Source: Melastoma dodecandrum (lineage: Eukaryota > Streptophyta > Magnoliopsida > Myrtales > Melastomataceae). Taken from it: 64,000 nt of DNA. The notes beneath the pieces were generated by a model. It saw nothing but the letters and a program-made list of their open reading frames with translations, made no database searches and was not told the DNA's origin. A program made the position numbers and the translations under genes. The DNA lies in the NCBI GenBank assembly GCA_029817715.1, contig JARUPY010000474.1, positions 7,378,001-7,442,000 on the forward strand, in the 5' to 3' direction. Positions 10,560 to 20,562 of this stretch are shown piece by piece; within the stretch, counting starts at the first letter, position 1, and each line of letters begins with the position of its first letter.

Positions 10560-11990
10560 CATATACCAAGAAAGGAAAATGCACAGGCAGATGCCTTGGC
10601 GAGTCTTGCTTCTGCACTCACTTCGGTAGATAGGGAGGTCAGCATTAGATTATGTCAAGCGTGGGCGGCTCCACCGGTCCCTGACAAGGAGGAAACAAAC
10701 GAAATAAATCTCATATCCGTCTATAACATAGAGGAACAAGATTGGAGACAACCACTCATCGACTTCCTCGAACATGGAAAGCTGTCTAACGACCCACGAC
10801 AAAAAGTAGATGTAAGGAGAAGAGCACCTCCATTCATATATTTTAAAAATACTCTTTATCGGCGATCCTTTGAAGAAGTATTCTTACGATGCCTTGGAGT
10901 GGAAGAAGCCACCAAAGCACTAGAGGAGGAGCATTCTGGAGTTTGTGGAGCTCATCAATCTGGTCCTAAACTTCACTTCCAATTGAAGAGGATGGGTTAT
11001 TATTGGCCGACGATGGTAAAGGATTATATGGAATATGCAAAGGAGTGTCAAGCATGTCAGTTTCATGCCAACTTCATCCATCAATCGCCCGAGCCACTTC
11101 ATCCAACTATAGCATCTTGGCCATTTGAGGCCTAGGGGCTAGATGTCGTAGGACCCATTACACCCAAATCATCAGGGGGTCACTCATATATTCTGGCGGC
11201 AACAGACTATTTCTCCAAGTGGGCTGAAGCCGCATCTTTTCGAGAAGTGAAGAAAGAGACGGTGATCACCTTCATCAAGAATAATATTATTTTTCGTTAT
11301 GGCGTACATCGCTATATCATTACAGACAATGGCCGGAATTTCTCCAATAAGGCCATGGATAAATTCTGTGAGCAATTTGGTTTCAAATAATATAACTCTT
11401 CCATGTATTATGCGGCCGCAAACGGGTTGGCAGAGGCGTTCAATAAAACGTTATGCAATCTTCTAAAGAAGGTGGTCGATAAAGCTAGAAGAGATTGACA
11501 TGAACGAGTCGGAGAAGCTCTATGGGCGTATCGTACGACGTATAGAACCGCGACTCAAATGACGCCATACTCGTTGGTCTACGGCGTTGAAGCAGTCCTT
11601 CCACTTAAACGACAAATACCGTCACTGCGAATAGACATACAAGAGGGACTTTGTCAAGAAGATAATGCGCGATTGCGCTTGCAGGAACTAGAAGCTTTGG
11701 ATGAAAAACATCTTGAAGCCCAACAGCGGATTGAATGCTATCAGGCAAGGATGTCGAAGTCTTTTAACAAAAAAGTACGACATCGCTCCTTTCAAGTAGG
11801 TGACCTTGTTTTGGCGGTGCGAAGACCTATAATCATCACGTACAAGACCGGGAGCAAATTCACATCCAAGTGGGATGGTCCATACGTAGTGCAAGAGGCT
11901 TACACTGGGGGCGCCTACAAGATAGTTGATCAAGATGGAGTACGAGTTGGACCAATCAATGAGAAGTTCCTGAAGCGATACTACGCCTGA
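10560..11990 (+). pseudogene. Integrase of Tat element (three nonsense codons)
   Basis: From 10565 the frame encodes the tail of the second RNase H, then the zinc-binding region with its C-x2-C (AKECQACQFHANF), and the DDE core: first Asp in GLDVVGPI, second in ITDNGRNFSN, Glu in NGLAEAFNKTL. The C-terminal domain reads FQVGDLVLAVRR ... SKWDGPYVVQEAY and ends at 11990. Three stops interrupt it: TAG 11133-11135 (usual Trp), TAA 11388-11390 (usual Gln) and TGA 11496-11498 (usual Trp). All three fit single C-to-T or G-to-A changes. Confidence 0.88.
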
Positions 11991-12049
11991 AGAATAACGC
12001 TCCATGTCGCATGAGCCTAAATTGCACGACATAAAAAAAAAAGATCTTC

Positions 12050-12230
12050 GTGTAATACTCCTGGTCCGCACGAGTATAAACTATGAACGGCTAAATAAAA
12101 TATAATACTTCTGGCCCGCACGAGTATAAACTGTGAACGGCTAAATAAAATGTAGTACTCTTGGCACGCACGAGTATAAACTGTGAACGGCTAAATAAAA
12201 TGAAATAATCCTGGTCCACACAAGCTCCGA
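12050..12230 (+). repeat. 50-bp tandem repeat after pol
   Basis: The motif cgagtataaactrtgaacgg recurs at 12071, 12121 and 12171, and the flanking ctggyccgca at 12061, 12111, 12161 and 12211. This gives about 3.5 copies of exactly 50 bases. Such arrays between pol and the 3' LTR are known from Tat-group elements. Confidence 0.92.
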
Positions 12231-12324
12231 ACCATTTTATTAAAAGGGAAAGGATTATTATAGTCCGATATAACATGGGAGAATCAAAGTCTAAAGCATA
12301 AATCAGCTAGAAATAAAAAAGGGT

Positions 12325-12876
12325 TCAAGGTTCCAGAGTAAATTGTGCAATCTCCTCGCGTGAGGTCTCGATCAGCTCGCGAAGCTCTTCCAAAGACTGA
12401 AGATCATCGTCATGAACCACGTTGACTCCTTCCAAAACACGCATGGATTCCTTCAGACCCTCAACCTTAACAGCCGCATCATCAGCCTTTGTTGTGACCC
12501 CCTTGAGAATATCCTCTTGATCCGCCTTGGCCTTAATGCAATCAGATAATTGTCGTTGGAGTTCTTCAATCCGAATCTCATCTTCAGCAAGCTGGCTCTG
12601 TATGTTGGTCTTCTCCATCATGATACTTTTCTCTTCAGCCTTGGCTTCAACGAGACAACTTATGATCAACGCCACCTCTTTATCACGATTTGCGGCACTC
12701 ATCACTCCTTTAGTGGTAGTTGCTAAGTCTGAGTATCGTATGGAGCTCTCTGTATACTTCTTGATCAAAAAGTGAATGTGAGTCAGATCCAGATGCTCAC
12801 ATTTATCGATAAGTTTGAGAGAATCCTTAATCTCCTCTGCAATAACATGCCCTCTACTGAAAGGGGTCCTCGAAAT
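12325..12876 (-). other. Coiled-coil end of the PMD gene, beyond the TAG
   Basis: The frame continues past the TAG at 12877-12879 to a stop at 12325. It is rich in Glu, Lys and Leu with heptad spacing (AEEKSIMMEKTNIQSQLAED, RIEELQRQLSD, LQSLEELRELIETSREEIAQ), typical of a long coiled coil. Lack of further stops suggests that the TAG is young or is read through. It could serve oligomerisation; this is inference. Confidence 0.7.
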
Positions 12877-15280
12877 CTACTCCTTGATGTCATCCCAAAT
12901 ACTAGCCGCGAACTTCTTATATGCTCGTGAGGCTATAGAGTCAAAACAGAAAGACAATATGGCTGGTGTAGTCGAGACTAGATCAAGAAAATGAGAAGGG
13001 CCGTTGTTTTCCTTAGGCTGAATCATTTCCTTCATGGCATGCTTGTCTTGCTGAAGCGGCTTTAAGAGCTCCGGACCAAGAGGGCTAATAACGGAAGGCT
13101 CGCCATTGTCACCCATGAAATCAACCAACTCATCCACAAGCTGCAATAGTAAACAAAGTCGAATAAGATGCGAACTGTCTAAACTATGTGCTTAAATAAT
13201 ATGAGATGCTCACCAACTCATTGCCAGCTGGAATAATGTTATCCGGCGTGTTTTCGACTAGATCAAGGTTCCCAGATGCATGCTTTGAACGCCTCTGCCT
13301 CTTGAAATGTCTGTTGTCATCTGGAGTTTGTGACTTTTCAGAAGGTGCAGCTGTTGATGAAAACAAGACATGTTTGTTAACAGGGTAAAAAAAATAATAA
13401 TAAAAAGAAGATGAATGATATATGTGTTTATAAATACCAGCATTTGGCGGTAAAGATATTTTCTTTTGGGTGATACCAGCCGGCTTGGTTGGCTTTTCTC
13501 GAGTATCATCATCTTTACGTGGAGGATGGCGTATCCCAGCAATCAGTGCTTCTATCCCTTCCCGGAGGAAATCACCATGCTTCTTTCTCCACCATTTAGA
13601 GTACCTCTTCGTACAATATGTGTCCAGATCAGTATAGGAAACGGGAGCACTGGGCACGTACAATTGAGAATTAGTGCATTTCCGCACTGAGAGATGCCAC
13701 AATATATGCCCTTCATCTAATGAGGAAGATCGTATGTCACGTGTCAGTATGTGCGGAATGTCCTGGCAAAACCCAAGCTGACGGCTAAAGTGTGGAGGAT
13801 GATAAGGTTCCACAATAAAGGAGCTGCCACGCCTTAATGTCAAATAACATGACCGAATGCTTATGAAAAAGCTCAATGAATGTTCATCTAAGTCAGGAGA
13901 ATCCTCAATCCAAAGACTGCCCTTTCTGTGAAAGAAGTTATGGCACCAATATACGTTCCCTCCGCCATGAATAAGTTCGCGAGCCGCACGAGCATCGAAG
14001 TAGCGCGCCCCACCTTCGCCAGAATAACCAATCATCCGAGGGCCAACGACGGCGTTTGGAACGAGAAAGTGAGTCTGAAAATAGAATGATAACCATCCGT
14101 GCACATAATGTACTGGAAAACAAACTTTATGAACCCCGGCAAGAGTAGAGTTGCAAATCTCATTCAGCCCTCGGTATATGATGGCCAACACAGGTACCGC
14201 AAGGCTAAAAGCTTTTCCCACTGCCATCAAGCTCGCCACTTTGAACGTTTCCGGACGTATATATGGTTCGTCACGAGGGAATACGAATACACATAACCAA
14301 CATGCGATGAAGGCAGAAAGATAAGTCTGTACACGCATTTCTTCGTTAATGCCCAAATCTTCAAATACGCCTCCTTCCTTATGGCTCCAAGGAGATGCGT
14401 CCGCTATTGGCCCTGCAGGGTTATGAGACTTCTTTGGACGATTTGACTTCTTCGATACGCGTCTAGGAGGCCTAATGTATTTTTCTTCTCCTTTGAACCA
14501 GAACTCGATCCAAGACGATATAGGAACGATCTCCTTACTCGGGACATCTTTATTTTTCTGCCTACTTCTGTCATCCTCAGTGCTTTGTTCTAGAAGGCGA
14601 GAAAATGCCTGAAATAAATATGTACAGCTCTTTGGAAGATATCTGCTTCGGGAGTTCGAACCAGTGAGTTCTTTCAAGCTAGGGATCGTCTCTTCATACA
14701 TTCGGCCATGAATAGGAAGCCCACCAAGCTTATATAGATCCCATAGAGAAATTGAAAAAGCTCCACGTGATGTTTCGAGGACGTTGAACTGTGGACACCA
14801 AGCTTCACAAAAAGCCCGCATGACATCAGAGTTGCGGTCATAGCTGTAGCGTGAACAAAGTATGGCGTCAAGTATGTTGGCTTTCTTGAGGACTTCTTCA
14901 TTACGAAAGACTGCGTCTTCTAGCCATTCCCAATATTTCGGAATAAAACCAAATTCACCGCGGAGGCGAAGAGTATGCACCCACTCAGACTTTCCTGCAA
15001 TGACATTCCTCCCTAAAGAACGTGAAGGTATTGGCTCCGCCATGCATGAGTGAGGGAGTGACTTCAGTGACCACATGTCCAACGAAGAAGGCTCAGAGAT
15101 TTTCTGCGACCAATGACTGAGGTTATCATGATTCTCATCCAATTTGTCACAGGGTGGGGCAATCAGGCCAATCAATGGACGATGGACTACTAATTCCACT
15201 CTGTAGCGGAGGTCTCCGTCATTTTCAGCAATACACAAAAACTCACGTCCCGAAACGACCTTCTGGGTAAAATGAACCAT
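12325..15280 (-). CDS. Antisense plant mobile domain (PMD) gene with coiled-coil C terminus, inside the Tat element
   Basis: Three exons on the - strand: 15280-13438, 13350-13214 and 13140-12325. Both introns are GT-AG: 13437-13351 (87 bp, T-rich) and 13213-13141 (73 bp), and joining keeps the frame. The ATG at 15280 heads the long frame. Residues from about 95 to 500 match the aminotransferase-like plant mobile domain (PF10536): SEWVHTLRLRGEFGF, SISLWDLYKLGGLPIHG, CWLCVFVFPRDEPYIRP, FKVASLMAVGKAFSLAVPVL. PMD proteins such as Arabidopsis MAIN and MAIL1 act in the nucleus in gene expression and transposon silencing. A basic segment (RHFKRQRRSKH) follows, then a coiled coil. A TAG at 12877-12879 interrupts the third exon. 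Unlike gag-pol, the first 700 residues have no stop, so a nearly full protein is possible. A function for this copy is not shown. Confidence 0.82.
13141..13213 (-). other. Predicted intron 2 of the antisense PMD gene
   Basis: On -, ...ggcaatgagttg meets donor gtgagcatc, and the acceptor is tactattgcag before cttgtggatgag. The 73-base intron holds in-frame stops; removing it joins GNEL to LVDELVDFM in frame. Confidence 0.8.
13351..13437 (-). other. Predicted intron 1 of the antisense PMD gene
   Basis: Read on -, the exon ends ...aatgctg, the donor is gtatttata, an 87-base T-rich body follows, and the acceptor is catcaacag before ctgcacc. The length is 29 codons and has no stop, so an unspliced copy also stays open. 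The encoded Tyr/Phe-rich stretch is unlike its surroundings, which favours splicing. Confidence 0.75.
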
Positions 15281-15339
15281 GGTTATAATGACCTGCCAGG
15301 TAAAGGGATAAGTAAGTGAAATGAAATATCAGCCAAGCA

Positions 15340-15632
15340 TCTCATCGTACAAGGAGGGCCGATGAAGAATCCAGCGGCGGTCCCATGTGTACGGGGAGGG
15401 CCGAGGGAAGAATTCGGCGGCGGTCCCATGTGTACGGGGAGGGCCGAGGGAATATCCGGCGGCGGTCCCATGTGTACGGGGAGGGCCGAGGGAATATCCG
15501 GCGGCGGTCCCATGTGTACGGGGAGGGCCGAGGGAATATCCGGCGGCGGTCCCATGTGTACGGGGAGGGCCGAGGTAAGAATCCGGCGGCGGTCCCATTT
15601 GTACGGAGAAGGCCGAGGGAATATCCGACAAT
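15340..15632 (-). repeat. 42-bp minisatellite just upstream of the PMD start codon
   Basis: The landmark gtacgg (gtacaa in the first, degenerate copy) starts at 15347, 15389, 15432, 15474, 15516, 15558 and 15601: seven copies of 42 or 43 bases. The unit is GC-rich (gggagggccgagggaatatc). Since 42 is 14 codons, each frame of both strands gives a repeated peptide, for example GPPPDIPSALPVHM on -. I treat these as chance open frames in a repeat. It would lie in the 5' leader of the antisense transcript. Confidence 0.93.
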
Positions 15633-15639
15633 AATCTGC

Positions 15640-17500
15640 ACACTAGAAAAGGGGACTAAAAATTTTATACAAATAAATGATGACAACTTACCAACCTTTA
15701 TATTTGTGTCTCTACGAGGTAACTTTGAAATATTCCTGAGGGAAGCAGAGTGGGAAGGAGGACAATATTTGAAGCAAAAGGGTACCCTAATCCTGCCAGT
15801 TGAAGGACAACGAAAAGATATGAAGTTGTCGTTAAATTAAAAAAAAAACAAATTCTCAAAGGGATTGTAAAAGACAAAATTATTGCTCCAAGGAAATCTA
15901 CAGAAAGGCCTACAGACATGCCTGTGAAATGAAACCTCAATTATTAGCTCGGCAATCCAATCTCGACACGTTTGGCAACCTGTTGAGAGAATGTTAGCAT
16001 CTTTGTCTAAAAATAATAATAATTATAATCAATGGTAAAGTCCAAATCTCACAGTTACATACAAGCAATCACTAGATAAGCGGGTGAATTCATCAAGGAG
16101 CTGGAGCATAAAAACGGATGAAATACAAACCTGCGGTGGCAAGAAACAATGAGGATATTGGACGACAGGCTAAGAAAAATAGAGTGGCAGAGAGGTTTGC
16201 TCCTAAGAACATGAAATGCGGAATGTGAAATCTTGAGCTCCTCGCACCTCTATTTATAGTGCCGTGGGGGGGATGAATCTGGATGTCTATCATTTATAGA
16301 AATCAATCAAAATCACCAATCACGGATATTGTTTTCCTGAAATTATGAATAGTTGGGATATGAACGAACGTGAATGGAAAACATTACTAAATGAAAAGAT
16401 ACGTTTCCTTCCTGGTAATGAATAAGGATAACTTGGCATACGAGCGATAAAATCACACGTGGGAAGATCAATCTCTCGATGAAGCTTCACGACAAGGAAA
16501 CAAAGTAGCAATTATAATTACGAAAATAAAGAAAGAAATGGCAATAAGAATTTTTGCAATCGTCGCTTCAGTCTTACAGAGGAGGGAATTGATCACTCAG
16601 AGACATGACTGCATAAATGAGATAAGGAGGGAATACAATGACATGGCTGGACAGCTACATGTGGGGAAGCTTCTAGATAATGCACACGACCTTGTGCCAT
16701 CTGCATGACAAGATTGAGGCCTCATTCTGCTAAACAGTCCTTAACTATTAACTGATTCCAATTTGTTTGTGGCCTATGTAAGAGGGCAAGGAAGCTCTCC
16801 GTACATTATACCTTTGGCAAAGGGCTGCTTGGTTGCACTCCTATCTTAATTTCATCCTATCTTAGTTTCTGGCTTCACTGTTTGTACTTAGAATCTTAAG
16901 TTGTGTGTATCACGTGTGGAGTTCCTGTGCTCGGCTGTAAGAAGATGCATACATTTCGGAGAGGGTGACAAACAGAAAATATGTGGGAATGCGTCTTTCT
17001 CTCATCTTCGGGCAAAGCGCGAGGCTCTCTTCTGTCCGATTTTCTTGAGCATATCCCTCTGTCTCAAATCTCAATGCATTCGTCAATCCTTCAATTACAA
17101 GTGTAACATTTTCCCATGCACGGATGGTGTGATGAATGAACCTAGCACACTGAAGACTTGGGTCCAACAGACGAGCTATCTACCTTCGAACAAGAACCCC
17201 AAAGGGAATCTACGGCATGAACATGCAGAAAGCAATGTGGTCGTTTTTTCCAAATAAAAAAAATGACAGCAAAACTTCATCGCTATCCCATATGCTAGTG
17301 CTCGAGCGCGAAGCATAAAGTGGGAAAAATCAAAGTAGCACCCTAGTGATCCAAAGTTAAAGAAAAATATGGAAGGGAGATTTTATTACAAGGAAACAAT
17401 TTTAAATCAAGTCTCACTCATCGTACCCCCAAGGTTGCCCCTTATTTTACCTTTTGGCTATAATATCTACGGGAGACAATATTACCTTGAGAATTGAAGA
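15640..17500. other. Noncoding interior of the Tat element
   Basis: Between the antisense gene and the CLASSY-like fragment I see no recognised coding sequence except the promoter element at 16251. Open frames of 60-118 codons on both strands here match nothing I know. Confidence 0.5.
16251..16258 (-). promoter_or_regulatory. TATA box proposed to drive the antisense PMD gene
   Basis: The + sequence tatttata is tataaata on -, a perfect plant TATA box in the context ctataaatagaggtg. It lies 971 bases upstream of the PMD ATG, pointing toward it. It implies a leader of roughly 0.9 kb that includes the 42-bp repeats and perhaps a 5' UTR intron. It shows that the captured gene may have its own promoter, separate from the LTR. 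Confidence 0.55.
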
Positions 17501-17509
17501 AAAAGGGGA

Positions 17510-17945
17510 ATGAATATATTTACATATATTATGTTCAACCTATACGCTTCACGTGAATCTATGCGAGGAACAAACATATGTGCAAGGCAAGACGAGTTCA
17601 AGAAAAAGAAAGGGGAAGGAACTATGTGTTACGGAAAAAAAAAGGATTGTCCCAAGATTACGGAGCGGCTTTTTGAATGGGGTGATGATGTAGTCCCTAA
17701 GAAGACTCCGAAAGAAGTCGAATTAGAAGCTTTGTGGAAGGAATTCGACCAATGCCTCGAAGACGTCAAAGCGGAAAGAAAGAGCTATCAACCAAGAGAA
17801 AGGAAAAGTCACCGACGAGGAGTATCAATCTGATCCGTGTCGCCGCGGAGTCCACGATGGGAGATTAGACGAAGAAATTAGGATTAGATGTATCCATTGC
17901 GACTTCATTATACAAGAAATTCGGGACGTGTGCGCACCGTTCTTA
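17510..17945 (+). pseudogene. Fragment resembling the conserved N-terminal motif of CLASSY/DRD1 SNF2 remodelers
   Basis: The frame at 17510-17833 gives LFEWGDDVVPKKTPKEVELEALWKEFDQCLED. In a second frame from about 17800 to 17945 it continues as DPCRRGVHDGRLDEEI, RIRCIHCDF, then IIQEIRDVCAPF and a stop. The pattern C-x4-H, LDEEI, C-x2-C, EI(R/K)xV, PF and the preceding acidic LW-x-E segment are those found ahead of the SNF2 ATPase in CLASSY (CLSY) and DRD1 proteins, which guide Pol IV and Pol V in RNA-directed DNA methylation. The two halves need one frame change near 17780-17800 (mutation or an unrecognised intron). No SNF2 helicase motifs follow before the 3' LTR. It is therefore a fragment, probably captured from a host gene. 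Confidence 0.6.
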
Positions 17946-18920
17946 CATCCGTAGGTGATATGTATAAAGTGATCAAATAATAAAATCGGTGGTTTTATGT
18001 TGCAATAATTAAGTGTTTGTTAGAAGGGGCGAAGAAAGAAGTGGACAGGAGGAAGGCGACGACCTTCGGCTACATCGATCACTCGAGCCTTCTTACCAAC
18101 AAAGAAAAAAAAAACTACTTCAATGAGAATTCCCTAACCTAGGCAGCAAATGCCAAACACAGAGATGCGAAAAAATAGGTGAAATCGTGTTGTTCGCAAC
18201 ATTGTCGCTGGGTGCCCGCATCACTTCTTAGTTAACACGACCTTGAAGAGAAAAGTCAGTCGAAACATCCACTTGACGATGACCAGCAAGATTACAACTT
18301 TGTTATCACTGGACTGATGAGGAAACCAACGATAACATTAATTGCAGGAAGTATCAGATGGAAAATTCGCATACATGGGATTCATATTCCCAAGTTGAAC
18401 ATTTGACGTGGACAAAGACGAGTACTTCATACTACGAAATTCTTCACTTGTCGAGCAACTGTCGTTGTCTCATCTATTCATATGAACAATGGCACGCAAG
18501 CCGAAAGCTTGTACGTTCACCATCAGAAATTGTCCACTTCTTAGAATTAATCATGCCTATAACGACATGACGGCACACCAACATCTGAAAAGAAACACAA
18601 AGGAAGCAGGGCTGACGCTTCAAAAGGGAAATGCACTGGATTGAGAACAACTCCTGTAGGTTCACCAAGAGAAAAGGGTATTAAAGATGCTAACCGCCAC
18701 AAGCGTCCAGAAGGTGTTTGTCCAAAGAACTTCTGCTGGGTGTACATTCCTTGAATGCAGATGTGGCAGAAGTGCCCAAAGGAGAGATAGGATCATCATA
18801 TTCTTTCCACTCAGTCTTACAAATGTTCGGACAAGAACTGCTCATATCACCGGGAGTCGTGGTTCAAAAGAAAATACTTTAATTCTATCCTCTCGCATCA
18901 TATAGTGCACATGAGGAACG
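17946..18920. other. Unassigned stretch before the 3' LTR
   Basis: No domain recognised on either strand. Short open frames (up to 72 codons) look accidental. Confidence 0.5.
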
Positions 18921-18938
18921 AATTAAAGTGGGGGCATT
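18921..18938 (+). other. Polypurine tract of the Tat element
   Basis: The purine-rich aattaaagtgggggcatt lies directly against the 3' LTR, as required for plus-strand priming. Confidence 0.8.
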
Positions 18939-19666
18939 TGTGGACATTAAAAATTTGTCAAGAACGATACATTGGGTTTTTTTATAGCTACAATGGGTTA
19001 TAATCCCAATTATTAAAATTGGGCTTGAAATACAAATGGATTATATATTCAAATCCATGAAATAATATGTTATGGTCTCATAAAAGCCATAAGCCCAATC
19101 CAAACAAAGCCATAAGTCCAATCCAAACAAAAGTGTTTTGGGCCGAAATAAGTCCAAATTCAATTCCGGCCCATGGCCCGGTACATAGGAAGCTACCTAA
19201 TATGGAATGACCAACTTCCTAATATAAAGCGGCCTTGGAGGCCTATAAATAGAGCCATTCTCACACAACATACAATACATATTGGTGGAGAGAAGACTCT
19301 TGGCTCTCGAAGACTCTCGCCGCTCCCTGCTCGCCGAAGCTCTGCCGACGTCCATCGCCCGGTGTTCTTCTGCAACGCGCCCTGAGGTTCTGCCGGATCA
19401 CGCCCAAAGGTCCCGACGACTTCATCAAGCTACTGAAGCTCTGCCGGATCACGCCCATAGGCCCCGACGACTTCTTCAATATTTCATCCTGAAGTTCTGC
19501 CGAAATTCAGCCAGAGCTTCAAGATCATCACCCATCAACCGTTATTCTTCGAAGATCGAATCAGATGAATCACGTGTTTCATCCGTGACTAGAGACAGAA
19601 CCCGCTACATATTTTCATACGACAATTTGTACGCTTATATTTCCACGCGAAATTTTAGTGTTCACA
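18939..19666 (+). repeat. 3' LTR of Tat element (728 bp)
   Basis: Copy of 3993-4706, from TGTGGACA to GTTCACA. By eye there are six substitutions (five transitions) and a 14-base segment present only here, bracketed by two copies of ctcgccg. The TATA box is kept at 19244-19251. Confidence 0.97.
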
Positions 19667-19710
19667 CTTTGCCGTCCCCATATCAAAACCTAGAGTAATA
19701 TACGAATAAT

Positions 19711-20235
19711 GTACGTGTATATTATTAGGACATTATATGTACATATGAATGGAAAATGTATAAATTCAAAACCGATATAACTCCCTTTATTTGCGTACAT
19801 GTACAATATTCGTACATTATTTATATATATGTACAAATAATGTACCATGGAAAAACATGTACATATCCTCTTATGTACGTACATATGTACAAAAACTTCC
19901 CCTCAAATCCATAGTAATGTACCACAAGTGTACGTGTACATTATTTGTATAATACTTGTACCCATGTACGTTTAGTGTACAATGTCAAAAAATGTACATC
20001 TCGTCTTATTTCCTTCATATGTACAAGAATTAGCCTCCAAACGCATAGAAATGTACAAAAATTAATTGTACACATGTATGAAATGTGTACAATGTAAAAA
20101 ATGTACATATCATGAGATTTTTCGTACAAAATTATACAAATATACAATAAGAGTGTAAAATATGTATGAAATTAATGTCGGTGTTTACGTCAAATATACA
20201 AAAGCTGCGTCAACTTTCGTACATTTGTACGAAAA
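19711..20235. repeat. GTAC-saturated diverged tandem repeat
   Basis: I count about 26 GTAC tetramers in roughly 525 bases; about two would be expected by chance. Most are in the forms tgtaca or cgtaca. Longer units repeat loosely: a block starting tatgtacaaaaactt near 19885 returns as tatgtacaagaatta near 20020, with further similarity upstream. This suggests three worn copies of about 135-150 bases. No coding potential. Confidence 0.75.
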
Positions 20236-20402
20236 ACTGAGCTCAGCTTCGTGCTTCACGGGAGGTCGAAGGCGGGACGTTAGCCCTTCCATTTTACACG
20301 CGCACGACTGACTGATTATGATTCGATTTATAAAACTCCAAAAGACCTCTTCACTTATTGGACACCTCCTGATTGTGAAATAAAGAATGAATAGGTTATC
20401 CA

Positions 20403-20418
20403 CCCCCCCCCCCCCCCC
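20403..20418. repeat. Run of 16 cytosines
   Basis: Sixteen consecutive C bases, 145 bases downstream of the DUF641 gene's stop codon. Length may be affected by sequencing slippage. Confidence 0.95.
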
Positions 20419-20562
20419 GCAACGACAACCTAGAACTAAAAGAAAAGGAAGCCCAATCAAAAGTTACTCGAAACACGACCATTTAACTAGCATTAATTCA
20501 TTCATTCATTCCCATGGGACCTACAACTAATCTCCGGCCTTTTCCTAAAGTATTTAAGTACA

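Larger units (their letters stand above)
3993..19666 (+). mobile_element. Tat-group Ty3/gypsy retrotransposon with antisense PMD gene and CLASSY-like fragment
   Basis: Two LTRs in direct orientation (714 and 728 bp) bound a 15.7-kb element. Inside are a primer-binding-type site, gag, protease, RT, RNase H, a second RNase H, integrase, a 7-kb region after pol, and a polypurine tract. The second RNase H marks the Tat group (Ogre, Retand and relatives). The LTRs differ by six substitutions and one 14-base indel by my count, so insertion was recent, yet gag-pol carries five nonsense codons and two frame changes. The expected 5-bp target duplication is not exact: TATTG on the left, CTTTG on the right. 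Confidence 0.92.

Noticed and set aside
15283..15840. Several Pro/Gly/Arg-rich open frames on both strands
   Set aside because: They are translations of the 42-bp minisatellite, open in all frames because the unit is 14 codons.
17510..17833. Reading the CLASSY-like fragment as a complete small gene
   Set aside because: The motif continues in another frame and the SNF2 domain is absent, so it is a fragment rather than a gene.
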